Part shown: positions 7,718-16,013 of the stretch, piece by piece
Numbering within the stretch: the first letter of the stretch is position 1
Layout of the letters: every line of letters begins with the position of its first letter
Assembly: GCA_900539605.1 (NCBI GenBank)
Contig: UQCS01000001.1
Location: forward strand, 74,259 to 138,258
Direction of reading: 5' to 3'
DNA length: 64,000 bases
Source: an uncultured Azospirillum sp.
GTDB taxonomy: Bacteria > Pseudomonadota > Alphaproteobacteria > RF32 > CAG-239
Position numbers and translations under genes: made by a program
Notes under the pieces: generated by a model
Seen by the model: only the letters and a program-made list of their open reading frames with translations
Told to the model about the DNA's origin: nothing
Database searches by the model: none

Positions 7718-8516
7718 TTTTTTCTTCCTGCAAAATTCGGCGGGCAATTTCAACGACATCGGCTGCCGCTTCAGAAGTCGGGTAACGGCTCAGCAACGGC
7801 ATCTGATTGCGAATGGCATCGCGAACCCGGGCATCGCGGCGGACAATTCCCAACAGTGTGGGAGAAACTTTCAAAAACGTCTGGCATGCTTTGAGCAGAA
7901 TATCATAAGTCTGCCGACCTTCACGCACTGTATCGGCCTGATTGACAACAATCCCGATCCGGCATTTTGGATACTGCATCACCATCAGTTTAACAAAAGC
8001 GTAAGCATCGGTAAGAGCCGTCGGCTCATCGGTACAGACGACCACGACCTGTCCGGACATCCCCGACAAAATGCGAATCGATTTTTCGACCCCGGCCCCC
8101 ATATCCAAAATCACTTTGTCGTATGAACCCGCCAGCAAAGCCAGATCTTCGGCCAAAATTTGCAACCGCCCGACCGGCATGACGGCCAAACCCGCCGAAC
8201 CGGAGCGGCCGGCAATAACGTCAAACCGGCATTTGTCACAATAATGCACCACCTGATTAAGGGTTGTGGTCCCGGTCACCACGCTGCCCAAATCGTGAGG
8301 AACCATCAAACCGAGCTGAATATCGACATTTGCCATTCCCAAATCGCCGTCAAACAGCAGCGTTTTTTGCTTCAGTCCGCTCAAGGCATGCGCTAGCGTG
8401 ATCGAAAACCAGGTTTTGCCGACGCCGCCCTTTCCCGAAGCAACTGCAATCATCCGGTTAAACGGGCGGGCGTTTAAACTTCTCGGCGCTGTGATCAATG
8501 TCTGTTCGTCATCCAC
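7710..8516 (-). CDS. flhG: FlhG/YlxH-type MinD-like ATPase
   Basis: FlhG is a MinD/ParA-type ATPase that, with FlhF, sets flagellar number and position. The deviant Walker A motif GKGGVGKT is at residues 28-35, followed by the switch LLFDGDLGMANVDIQLG characteristic of the FlhG/YlxH branch, and ILDMGAGVE in place of Walker B. There is no clear C-terminal amphipathic MinD membrane helix. The start is GTG at 8516, preceded by AAAGGAAAA; the nearby ATG is out of frame. It lies 12 bases after flhF and overlaps the DnaJ-SH3 gene. Confidence 0.9.
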   Translation of the reverse strand: MDDEQTLITAPRSLNARPFNRMIAVASGKGGVGKTWFSITLAHALSGLKQKTLLFDGDLGMANVDIQLGLMVPHDLGSVVTGTTTLNQVVHYCDKCRFDVIAGRSGSAGLAVMPVGRLQILAEDLALLAGSYDKVILDMGAGVEKSIRILSGMSGQVVVVCTDEPTALTDAYAFVKLMVMQYPKCRIGIVVNQADTVREGRQTYDILLKACQTFLKVSPTLLGIVRRDARVRDAIRNQMPLLSRYPTSEAAADVVEIARRILQEEKNV

Positions 8517-8528
8517 GGCGTTTTCCTT

Positions 8529-9476
8529 TCAGGCCAGCACCAGCCGCGCCAGCACGGCGTTATCGACAGCCGTAAGCCCGGTAGACAAGCTGCCGGAAAC
8601 GCTTGCCCAGCCCAGATTGAAACTTTCTTCCGTTGCCGCCGACAAAAAACCGCCGATCCGCCGGCACAAATCGAGCTTGGTCGGCAATAAATTCTTGGCA
8701 CCCAGACGGGCATAAATCGCCGCTGCTTCACGAGCGTCGGGCGCATTATAACCGGCTTCCAGCGCCAAAACGGCTTCGCCGTCGGCAACATCAAGCAATT
8801 CCCGCAGCCGTTCCCGCTCCGCCGGCACAAAAGGATTGAAACCGGGAGTATCGATCAAAACCAGATCATGTTCGGTCTGTGCAGCTTTGATTGCCGCAAC
8901 CAGATGTTCGGTCTTGCGAACGAAACAGAATTCGGCTCCCAAAATACCGGCAAACGATTGCAGCTGACTGTTGGCGCCGGCACGCAAGCTGTCAGTACTG
9001 ATCAGCACCGCCGATAAGCCGCGGAATTTCGCCAATGCCGCCGTTTTGACCAGCGCCGTGGTTTTGCCGCTGCCCTGAATACCGGTAAAAACCTTTACCG
9101 GACAACGGGTATCCAAAATATTATAATGACCAAACAAACGGTCAAAAACCGCCGTCAGGATTTTTATATCGTCATTTTCACCCGCCGAAGCCGCATATTG
9201 CCGGCAGCGGGCCAGCAAATCGGAACGTGCGGCAGCACTCACTTCATGATAGTCAAGCCGTTCACGGATACGGTTGTCATTATAGCCGGCCGGATAAACC
9301 TGCATTCCGGCAGCATCGGAAAAATCAATTTCATCATCTTCTACCGCGGCAACCAACTCACTGCGGCCGTCATCCAAACGCGAAGTCGAAACGATAACGG
9401 CTTCGGATCCCAGTTCCTGTTTGACCCGTCGCATCAGGCGTATCATATCTTCGTCAACGAATTTCTTTATCCGCAT
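8529..9476 (-). CDS. flhF: FlhF signal-recognition-particle-type GTPase
   Basis: FlhF is the third SRP GTPase besides Ffh and FtsY and marks the site of flagellum assembly. The N-terminus (MRIKKFVDEDMIRLMRRVKQELGSEAVIVS) is the classic FlhF start. The G domain has P-loop GIQGSGKTT (132-140), DSLRAGANSQL (the D(T/S)xRxxAxxQL insertion box), DTPGFNP (G3) and TKLDLC (G4), with a GGFLSA closing loop. At 315 residues it is shorter than many FlhF proteins, mainly in the basic linker. It overlaps fliN by 10 bases upstream. Confidence 0.9.
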   Translation of the reverse strand: MRIKKFVDEDMIRLMRRVKQELGSEAVIVSTSRLDDGRSELVAAVEDDEIDFSDAAGMQVYPAGYNDNRIRERLDYHEVSAAARSDLLARCRQYAASAGENDDIKILTAVFDRLFGHYNILDTRCPVKVFTGIQGSGKTTALVKTAALAKFRGLSAVLISTDSLRAGANSQLQSFAGILGAEFCFVRKTEHLVAAIKAAQTEHDLVLIDTPGFNPFVPAERERLRELLDVADGEAVLALEAGYNAPDAREAAAIYARLGAKNLLPTKLDLCRRIGGFLSAATEESFNLGWASVSGSLSTGLTAVDNAVLARLVLA

Positions 9477-9730
9477 CGGTTTTCCTCTTTTGACAAAATC
9501 TGCGTTATCTCAATGCCCAGACGTCCGTCCTCAATCATCAGCGCGCCTTTAGCCACTACGCTGCCGTTGACGCAGATATCAATTTCGTCATCAATGTCGC
9601 GGTCAAGTTCAACCACTGCTCCTGTTTCCAACGCCAGCAGACTGCCAACGGTCATTCGTGCATTGCCCAACACCGCCGAAACTTCCACCGGCACTTCGGA
9701 GATCCGGCTCAGTTTTTCGCATTCATTCAT
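9467..9730 (-). CDS. fliN: Flagellar motor switch protein FliN
   Basis: FliN forms the base of the C-ring and recruits the export chaperone FliH. The 87-residue protein is almost only the SpoA/FliN core: VPVEVSAVLGNARMTVGSLLALETGAVVELD then VNGSVVAKGALMIEDGRLGIEITQIL, matching the SpoA beta-barrel with the usual GxG turns. The N-terminal extension seen in enterobacterial FliN is missing. It overlaps fliH by 8 bases and flhF by 10. FliM, its usual C-ring partner, is not encoded in the window. Confidence 0.92.
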   Translation of the reverse strand: MNECEKLSRISEVPVEVSAVLGNARMTVGSLLALETGAVVELDRDIDDEIDICVNGSVVAKGALMIEDGRLGIEITQILSKEENRCG

Positions 9731-10244
9731 CTTCTTCTCCTGTCAGCATCGCCGTCAAACGACGGATTTTCTCCCGGCTGTCCGACACCGCCCCGCCGCC
9801 CTGCCATCTGATCCGGCAATCGCAACGCGGCAAAGAAGCATCACGATGCAAAAAGATCTGACCGGCAAAACCGTTTTCGGAAGCAAGCTGCTCCACCAAC
9901 GGCCGCACCTGATACACCGTATCGGGATGAAAATAAAAATCCAAGACTTTTTTATCTCCCAACGCCGGAAAATGCTCAACCACAAAACGGCTTACGATTT
10001 CCAAACTCTGTTTTTCCAACAATAACGGCGACAATTGCTGCAAAATCATGCGAATCAGCTTCAGGTTATTGTTCTTTTCCTCATCCAGCAGCAAGTCGAG
10101 CCGGGTTATAATATTTTCCGCAATCTGCCTCGCCTCCGTTTTTTCAGACCGCGATGGCCGGTTAACCGAAAGATCCAACACCGCAGCGTTTCCCCCCGCC
10201 ACGACAAAATTGTCAAATTCAAACGGACGGCGACCGGTCATCAT
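9723..10244 (-). CDS. fliH: Flagellar export regulator FliH
   Basis: FliH is the stator of the flagellar export ATPase FliI and links it to FliN. The 173-residue protein has a helical middle (LDLLLDEEKNNNLKLIRMIL) and a C-terminal globular domain in which FYFHPDTVYQVRP and LPRCDCRIRWQGGGAV resemble the FliH strand-turn ending D(C/S)xIxWxxGG. The gene starts with two consecutive ATG codons, the first overlapping the fliF-fliG stop as ATGA. FliI is not in the window; the FliN-FliH contact could still form from the genes present. Assignment rests on the C-terminal motif and strong operon context. Confidence 0.75.
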   Translation of the reverse strand: MMTGRRPFEFDNFVVAGGNAAVLDLSVNRPSRSEKTEARQIAENIITRLDLLLDEEKNNNLKLIRMILQQLSPLLLEKQSLEIVSRFVVEHFPALGDKKVLDFYFHPDTVYQVRPLVEQLASENGFAGQIFLHRDASLPRCDCRIRWQGGGAVSDSREKIRRLTAMLTGEEDE

Positions 10245-11641
10245 ACCGTTTCCCCGCTGCGTTTACGAAGGACCAGCGCCTTTTCGGCAGCCAGACGATA
10301 CGCCAGCGTTATAATTTCATCCTGAGCCATCTCCACGTCACACAAACGCACCGGTCCCAGTGCTGCCATTTTTTCGCCGATCACCGCCGCGGCATCGGCA
10401 GACATATTGTCAAACAAATATTGCCGCAGTTCTTCCGAAGCGCCGCGCAGCGCCAACGCCAGCGTCTCGGCTTCCACCTCGTCGAACAGGCGGTGGATGT
10501 CGTTGGGCGTAACCGCGCGAAAATCTTCAAAGTTAAACAAGCAGGAACGCAATTTTTCCGCTGCCGCCGCATTTTCTTTTTCCAGCGCCGCCAACAGCTG
10601 TTTTTGTTTGCGGGGCGTCATGTTTTTAAGCACTTCACCGAGATAAAAGCCGCCCCGACTCGGACTGCCGGCAAAATCCCGTTCCAGGGTCTGTTCAATT
10701 TCGGCGACAATTTCCGGCGCCACCATTGCAGAAGAAAGCAGACACGATGAAATTTCGGCGGCAAAAGCCGGATCCAATCCGGCCATCACAGCCGCCGCCT
10801 TCGGCGTATCGAGACGAGAAATAACATAAGCGGCAGCCGCGGCACATTCGGCGGATAAATAGGCCGTCAAGGCTTTCACATCTGCATTTTGCAGTTTTTT
10901 CCAAACATCGGGAAAGGACTTTTGCGGCGTAATCTGAGCCGCCGGACGGAGAAGCTCCGGATGCCGGGTGCCGTTGCGGGAACGAAATACCAGTATCGCC
11001 AGCCCCAGGCAAAGCAGTGCCAACAAAACAATTTCCGCAACTTCGGTCAGCGAAAGGGCGCTGTCATTACCGACAAAACGAACGCTTTCAATCTGCAAAA
11101 CATCCCCACGGCGGAGGTCAAAACCGATTACCGGTGCCACCAACTCCGCCAAGCGTGAAAGTTCTACCCGGCTGCGCTGACGGTAGGCGTTTCCTTCCCG
11201 GATGTCGTCTACCAAAATCAGTGCCGACATTTTTTTCAGGCGGGCGCCGCTTTGAACAATCCGACGGCGGAATTTATTGATTTCGTATTCCGCTTCGCTG
11301 GCAAAATTCTGCGCGGCGGTATACGAACGTAGCACCTGGCCGTCGGGATCAAAAATCTCTTCATCGGTGGTTACGGTGCCAAAATCCAAATCAAGGCGCA
11401 ACTCCACCCGTACTTTTCCCTTTCCGACCAACGGCTCCAGCAGGTTGATCGCCCGATTGGCCAAAAACATCTCTTCCGTACGGCGAATTTGCTGATGCGA
11501 AAGCGGCACTGCAGCGACCGGCACGTCGGTCCTTTTGAGGCCAAACAGAATCCAGACCAGCAACAACCCGACAGCGAAACTCACCGCCGCGGCGATAATT
11601 CCGTCCCGCCAAGCGGGACAATATGTTGCCGAATGTTTCAA
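10241..11641 (-). CDS. FliF-FliG fusion: minimal MS-ring protein joined to C-ring torque protein
   Basis: One 466-residue chain joins two flagellar proteins. FliF part: first membrane helix at 14-35; the RBM3/collar region with LLEPLVGKGKV (67-77), FDPDGQVLRS (97-106) and IGFDLRRGD (172-180); second membrane helix at 199-219. RBM1 and RBM2, normally ~180 residues after the first helix, are absent. FliG part: middle and C domains from about 245, including RLDTPKAAAVMAGLDP, LALALRGASEELRQYLFDN (394-412) and the torque segment GPVRLCDVEMAQDEI (429-443). The FliG N-domain and the FliF C-terminal tail, which normally bind each other, are both missing, as expected if covalent linkage replaces that contact. 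Start is TTG behind AGGTGA. It heads the operon fliFG-fliH-fliN-flhF-flhG-dnaJ. Confidence 0.88.
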   Translation of the reverse strand: MKHSATYCPAWRDGIIAAAVSFAVGLLLVWILFGLKRTDVPVAAVPLSHQQIRRTEEMFLANRAINLLEPLVGKGKVRVELRLDLDFGTVTTDEEIFDPDGQVLRSYTAAQNFASEAEYEINKFRRRIVQSGARLKKMSALILVDDIREGNAYRQRSRVELSRLAELVAPVIGFDLRRGDVLQIESVRFVGNDSALSLTEVAEIVLLALLCLGLAILVFRSRNGTRHPELLRPAAQITPQKSFPDVWKKLQNADVKALTAYLSAECAAAAAYVISRLDTPKAAAVMAGLDPAFAAEISSCLLSSAMVAPEIVAEIEQTLERDFAGSPSRGGFYLGEVLKNMTPRKQKQLLAALEKENAAAAEKLRSCLFNFEDFRAVTPNDIHRLFDEVEAETLALALRGASEELRQYLFDNMSADAAAVIGEKMAALGPVRLCDVEMAQDEIITLAYRLAAEKALVLRKRSGETV

Positions 11642-11714
11642 AATTTCACCTGCTTTTTGATCTTTACTGTCATTTAAAATACCCGATTACCTGCTGATTA
11701 CGAAAACAATTTTT

Positions 11715-12455
11715 TCAGATATTCACAATATTTGCCAGCGAATTGTATAGTTCTGCCGCCGCAACATCATCGTTCAGACGATGGTTGGAAGCTTTGAGCA
11801 ATTTCACTTCAACCTGTTCCGAGGCAATTGAGGCGGCAAAATCAAGCGCCGACTGCCACGGTAGCGAGGCATCCCGCATTCCCTGAATCAGATGTACCGG
11901 ACACAATACCGGCCAGCTTTGATCTTCGGGCAGACAATTTTCCATCGCGGTATCGATAAAACGCTTCGTAATCACATACGAAAAATCAGCGTTTCCGTAA
12001 CTGAAACGTCCCTCATCTTGCAACTGCCGCTGCTGTTCGGGGGTAACCAGCGACGCAAAATGGCGGACAAAATTCGGGGCTGCCGCCAGCCCGATCACGC
12101 CTTTGACACGCTGCGGTCGTTCAATCGCCGCCAACAATGACAACCAACCGCCCATCGAAGAACCGACACAGACGATATCGCCTTTAATCGTTTGGTCAAT
12201 GACTTCGAGCATCTGATTTTTCCAAATTTCGAAATCGGCTTTTTCAAAGTTTTCGCGATCGGAACCGTGGCCGGCATAGTCAAACCGAAACAACCCCCAG
12301 CCCCGTTCCACACAAAAAGCTTTAACAGTCTCGGGCTTTTTTCCCCAACAATCGGAACAGAATCCGTGCAGATAGAGAACCGTCGGGCAATTAATTTTCG
12401 GCGGAATATATTCAAATTCTGTTGCAAACGAGGATTTAAACGTGTACTTTGACAT
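11715..12455 (-). CDS. Alpha/beta-hydrolase (ABHD10-like esterase)
   Basis: A 246-residue cytoplasmic serine hydrolase. The oxyanion motif LYLHGFCSD opens the fold, the nucleophile elbow is GSSMGGW, and the remaining triad members fit Asp in QGMRDASLPW and His in SNHRLND near the C-terminus. The order and spacing resemble the small ABHD10/YqiA-like esterases found in many Alphaproteobacteria. The natural ester or thioester substrate is not predictable. It is divergently transcribed from the glycosyltransferase gene with a 52-base gap. Confidence 0.82.
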   Translation of the reverse strand: MSKYTFKSSFATEFEYIPPKINCPTVLYLHGFCSDCWGKKPETVKAFCVERGWGLFRFDYAGHGSDRENFEKADFEIWKNQMLEVIDQTIKGDIVCVGSSMGGWLSLLAAIERPQRVKGVIGLAAAPNFVRHFASLVTPEQQRQLQDEGRFSYGNADFSYVITKRFIDTAMENCLPEDQSWPVLCPVHLIQGMRDASLPWQSALDFAASIASEQVEVKLLKASNHRLNDDVAAAELYNSLANIVNI

Positions 12456-12507
12456 GATTGAACAACCTAAATAAAAACTTGTAAACTTTGAGGATTATAT
12501 TAATAAA

Positions 12508-13662
12508 ATGTCGAAAGGTAAAGAACAAAAACCGGTTATTTTGCAGGTGCTGCCCGAACTTGACCATGGCGGCGTCGAAACCGGAACGGTCGAAATTGCC
12601 ACCGCCTTACAGGAAAACGGAATTAAAAACTTTGTCGCTTCCGCCGGCGGCCGCATGGTTTACGACCTGAGCAAAATCAAAGTCGAACATTTTACATTGC
12701 CGTTAAAAACCAAAAACCCGTTTAAGCTTTATCTCAATTCGCTCAAACTGGAAAAAATCATTAAGGAAAACGGTATCAACATTGTTCATGCCCGTTCCCG
12801 CGCACCGGCATGGAGTGCTTATTGGGCCGCCAAACGTGCCGGTGTCAAATTTTTGACCACTTTTCACGGCACCTATGGTTTGGGACCGAAAGGAATCAAA
12901 AAATTTTACAACCGGGTAATGACTTACGGACAATTGGTCATTGCCATTTCCAACCACATCAAAAAACATATGACGGCCAACTATCAGGTTGCGGAAGGCA
13001 AAATCCGTCTGATTCATCGTTGTGTCGATACCGAAAAGTTTTCGCCGGCCGCGGTCTCTCAGGAACGAATTATCCGTGCCATTCAGGAGAATCAAATTCC
13101 CGAAGACCTGCCGATTATTTCCCTGATCGGCCGGGTTACCCGCTGGAAAGGCCAGCATATGCTGATCGAAGCACTTTCAAAACTCAAAGACCGCAGTTTT
13201 TACTGCCTGATTGTCGGCTCTGACCAAGGACGTGTCAAATATACTGCCGAATTAAAAGAACTGGTAAAAAAACACGGTTTGGAATCGAAGGTCAAATTTA
13301 TCGGCCAAAGCTTTGACATTCCGGCCCTGCTGATGGTCTCCGACATTGTACTTTCAACCGCTGTGGAGCCCGAAGCTTTCGGACGTGCCGCCATTGAAGG
13401 ACAGGCAATGGGCAAAGTGGTGATTGCCTCCGACATCGGCGGTTCGTTGGAAAACACCGTTGACGGCGTTACCGGACGCCTGTACAAAAGTGACGACCCG
13501 CAAGCGTTGGCCGACGCTCTGGACTGGGCACTAAACCTGCCGTTGGAAGAAAAAAAGAAAATTTCCGCCGCCGCGGTCAAAAATGTAAAAGATAATTTTA
13601 CAAAGCAAATAATGTGTGATAAAACAATAGCGGTTTATAATGAACTGATCAATATGGATTAA
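12508..13662 (+). CDS. Family 4 glycosyltransferase
   Basis: A 384-residue GT-B-fold glycosyltransferase, probably building lipopolysaccharide or another surface glycan. The N-terminal Rossmann half shows LPELDHGGVETGTVEIA, and the C-terminal donor-binding half shows SLIGRVTRWKGQHMLIEAL and the EX7E motif EPEAFGRAAIEGQAMG typical of GT4 retaining enzymes. No membrane segment is seen, so it probably acts at the cytoplasmic face of the inner membrane. It ends 30 bases before thrS. Donor and acceptor sugars are unknown. Confidence 0.88.
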   Translation: MSKGKEQKPVILQVLPELDHGGVETGTVEIATALQENGIKNFVASAGGRMVYDLSKIKVEHFTLPLKTKNPFKLYLNSLKLEKIIKENGINIVHARSRAPAWSAYWAAKRAGVKFLTTFHGTYGLGPKGIKKFYNRVMTYGQLVIAISNHIKKHMTANYQVAEGKIRLIHRCVDTEKFSPAAVSQERIIRAIQENQIPEDLPIISLIGRVTRWKGQHMLIEALSKLKDRSFYCLIVGSDQGRVKYTAELKELVKKHGLESKVKFIGQSFDIPALLMVSDIVLSTAVEPEAFGRAAIEGQAMGKVVIASDIGGSLENTVDGVTGRLYKSDDPQALADALDWALNLPLEEKKKISAAAVKNVKDNFTKQIMCDKTIAVYNELINMD

Positions 13663-13692
13663 ACTTACAAAATTTAACAAGAGGAAAAAATA

Positions 13693-15624
13693 ATGGTTGC
13701 TATTAAATTGCCGGATGGCAGTGTAATGAATTTTGACGGCGCCGTTTCCGGAATGGAAATTGCCGAAAAAATCAGTGCCGGTTTAGCAAAAAATGCTTTA
13801 GCGGTGAAGGTTAACGACAAGTTGCAGGACTTGGGCACAACAATCACCACCGACGCTACCGTAACCGTTATCACTCCCAAAGACAAAGAAGGCCTTGAGA
13901 TCATTCGCCATTCGTGTTCACACGTCATGGCCGAAGCCGTTAAGGAGTTGTGGCCGGATGTTCAGGTAACGATCGGACCGGCAATTGACAATGGTTTCTA
14001 TTATGATTTTGCGCGCAAAGAACCATTTACGACCGACGACTTTACCAAAATCGAAGCCAAAATGCACGAGATTGTCAAACGGGACGAAAAAGTCACCCGC
14101 AAAGTGATGCCGCGCAATGAGGCAATTGCCTATTTTAAATCAATCGGCGAACACTACAAGGTTGAGCTGATCGAAGATTTGCCGGAAGACCAAACGATCT
14201 CGCTGTATTCGCAGGGAGAATTTACCGATTTGTGCCGCGGTCCGCACGTTCCTTCCACCGGTAAAATCGGCGATGCCTTCAAACTGACAAAAGTAGCGGG
14301 TGCTTATTGGCGGGGCGACTCCAACCGCGAAATGCTGCAACGCATTTATGCAACCGCCTGGGCCAGCAAAAAAGACCTGCAGGAATATTTGACGATGTTA
14401 GAAGAAGCTGAAAAACGCGACCACCGCAAACTCGGTAAAGAAATGGACTTGTTCCATTTTGAACCGGAATATGCACCGGGTGCGGTTTTTTGGCATGACA
14501 AAGGTTTTAAGATCTACCGCAAACTGATTGAATATATGCGCAACCGTCAGGAACACAACGGTTATGTCGAAATTGCCACCCCGCGTATTATGGACCGCGT
14601 GTTGTGGGAAACTTCCGGACACTGGGACAAATACGGTGCCCATAACTATTCCGGCAAAACCGAAGACGGAAAAATGTTCTGTGTGAAACCGATGAACTGC
14701 CCGGGCGGACTGTTGGTTTACAAACAGGGAATCAAGTCCTACCGTGATCTGCCGCTGCGGGTAGCAGAGTTTGGGATGGTCAACCGTTATGAAGCTTCGG
14801 GTTCGCTGATGGGCCTGATGCGGGTACGCGAATTTACTCAAGACGATGCTCACATCTTCTGCACGCCGGAACAAATGGAGGAAGAATGCATCACCACTTT
14901 GAAACTGATTCTGGACATTTACAAAGATTTCGGTTTTGAAGATGTCAAAATTTATCTTTCAACCAGACCGGACAGCATTTACCGTATCGGTTCCGACGAA
15001 ATTTGGGATATTTGCGAAAACGCATTAGCCAACGCTTTGGAAAGCCATGGTTACAAATTTGAAATCAATGCCGGCGAAGGTGCTTTTTATGGTCCGAAGC
15101 TGGAGTTCATCCTCAAAGATGCGATCGGCCGCGAATGGCAATGCGGAACGATTCAGGTAGATATGAATCTGCCGGAACGTTTTGACATTTCGTACATCGG
15201 CGAAGACGGTGAAAAACACCAGCCGGTAATGTTGCACCGCGCGTTGTTCGGTTCGATTGAGCGCTTCCTCGGCATTTTGATCGAAAACCATGCCGGCAAA
15301 TTGCCGCTATGGCTGTCACCCGAACAAGTGGTGGTTGCCCCGATTGTCAGCGACTTTGACGGCTATGCCGAAGAAGTGGCGGCCAAACTCCGCAAAGCCG
15401 GCCTGTATGCCAAAACCGACCTGCGCAACGAAAAGATCAACTACAAGATCCGCGAACATTCGGTTGCCAAAATTCCGGTAATTGCCGTTGTGGGCGCCAA
15501 GGAAAAAGAAAACGGCACAGTAACCGTTCGTCGTCTGGGATCGGACAAACAGGAAGTCATGAAACTGGATGACTTTGTGAACGCCCTGAGTAAGGAAGCG
15601 CAAATGCCGCACCTGCATGAATAA
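13693..15624 (+). CDS. thrS: Threonyl-tRNA synthetase
   Basis: Charges tRNA-Thr. The 643-residue length and domain order are standard: TGS domain (1-60), the editing domain with HSCSHVMAEAV and CRGPHVPSTG metal/editing motifs, class II catalytic core with MNCPGG (zinc Cys), RVREFTQDDAHIFC (motif 2 region) and HRALFGSIERFLGILIENH (motif 3), and the C-terminal anticodon-binding domain. AGAGGAAAAA precedes the ATG. No T-box-like leader is visible in the 30-base gap to the glycosyltransferase. Confidence 0.98.
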   Translation: MVAIKLPDGSVMNFDGAVSGMEIAEKISAGLAKNALAVKVNDKLQDLGTTITTDATVTVITPKDKEGLEIIRHSCSHVMAEAVKELWPDVQVTIGPAIDNGFYYDFARKEPFTTDDFTKIEAKMHEIVKRDEKVTRKVMPRNEAIAYFKSIGEHYKVELIEDLPEDQTISLYSQGEFTDLCRGPHVPSTGKIGDAFKLTKVAGAYWRGDSNREMLQRIYATAWASKKDLQEYLTMLEEAEKRDHRKLGKEMDLFHFEPEYAPGAVFWHDKGFKIYRKLIEYMRNRQEHNGYVEIATPRIMDRVLWETSGHWDKYGAHNYSGKTEDGKMFCVKPMNCPGGLLVYKQGIKSYRDLPLRVAEFGMVNRYEASGSLMGLMRVREFTQDDAHIFCTPEQMEEECITTLKLILDIYKDFGFEDVKIYLSTRPDSIYRIGSDEIWDICENALANALESHGYKFEINAGEGAFYGPKLEFILKDAIGREWQCGTIQVDMNLPERFDISYIGEDGEKHQPVMLHRALFGSIERFLGILIENHAGKLPLWLSPEQVVVAPIVSDFDGYAEEVAAKLRKAGLYAKTDLRNEKINYKIREHSVAKIPVIAVVGAKEKENGTVTVRRLGSDKQEVMKLDDFVNALSKEAQMPHLHE

Positions 15625-15643
15625 GAAACGGCGAACAGTACAA

Positions 15644-15676
15644 CAACCCCGGTCTTCTAAGCCGGGGTTCGTTTTT
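15644..15676 (+). terminator. Terminator of thrS
   Basis: AACCCCGG and CCGGGGTT pair around a short loop and are followed by CGTTTTTT, 20 bases after the thrS stop. Confidence 0.88.
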
Positions 15677-15731
15677 TGTGTGTCATCCGCAGCCGGCCTC
15701 TGCCTGTATTTTCAATTTGAAATTTTTAACT

Positions 15732-15758
15732 TGCCAAAGACCGACTTTTTCTATAGTC
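15732..15758 (+). promoter_or_regulatory. Probable promoter of structured RNA copy 1
   Basis: TTGCCA and TATAGT hexamers with a 15-base spacer lie immediately before the first RNA copy. The spacer is shorter than ideal, so the -35 is tentative. Confidence 0.4.
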
Positions 15759-15764
15759 TTCTTT

Positions 15765-15929
15765 TGCCGGCATACGGTTGCCGGCGGAGAGTAAGAACTC
15801 CTTCATACAAAAATCCCGAAGAGGGAGATATCGAGATAAGCACACTTTCGGGTGTGACGAATAAGGTATGCTGTCTTGTATGAACAGTTCTTAACTCCCT
15901 CGCCTTGACTTTTTCAAGGCATTTTTTTA
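15765..15929 (+). ncRNA. Tandem structured RNA of unknown family, copy 1
   Basis: A ~165-nt RNA unit. A long closing stem forms between the GTAAGAACT strand near 15791-15799 and AGTTCTTAACTCCCTCGCC at 15888-15906. Inside it, CATACA pairs with TGTATG, TCCC pairs with GGGA around a small loop, and CACAC pairs with GTGTG around TTTCGG. CCTTGA/TCAAGG plus a T-run ends the unit as an intrinsic terminator. The same architecture recurs about 240 bases downstream with a compensatory change in the CACAC/GTGTG hairpin, which supports a selected RNA structure. I do not recognise the family. It could be a trans-acting small RNA or a cis-acting element. Short open frames through it are artefacts of the repeat. 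Confidence 0.75.
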
Positions 15930-15934
15930 TAACG

Positions 15935-15963
15935 ATCTCCGTTTTACGGAGATATTTTTTTAT
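15935..15963 (+). terminator. Second terminator hairpin after RNA copy 1
   Basis: ATCTCCGT and ACGGAGAT form a perfect 8-bp stem with a TTT loop, followed by a T-run. It lies a few bases beyond the first RNA's own terminator, giving two terminators in series with no gene between them. Confidence 0.75.
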
Positions 15964-15978
15964 CGGCAGACAAAACGC

Positions 15979-16007
15979 TTGCAATCTTTTGCCGGATTTT
16001 ATAAAAT
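15979..16007 (+). promoter_or_regulatory. Promoter of structured RNA copy 2
   Basis: TTGCAA, 17-base spacer, TAAAAT: a good sigma70-type promoter placed so that transcription would begin about 10 bases before the RNA closing stem. Confidence 0.65.
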
Positions 16008-16013
16008 CAGAAG

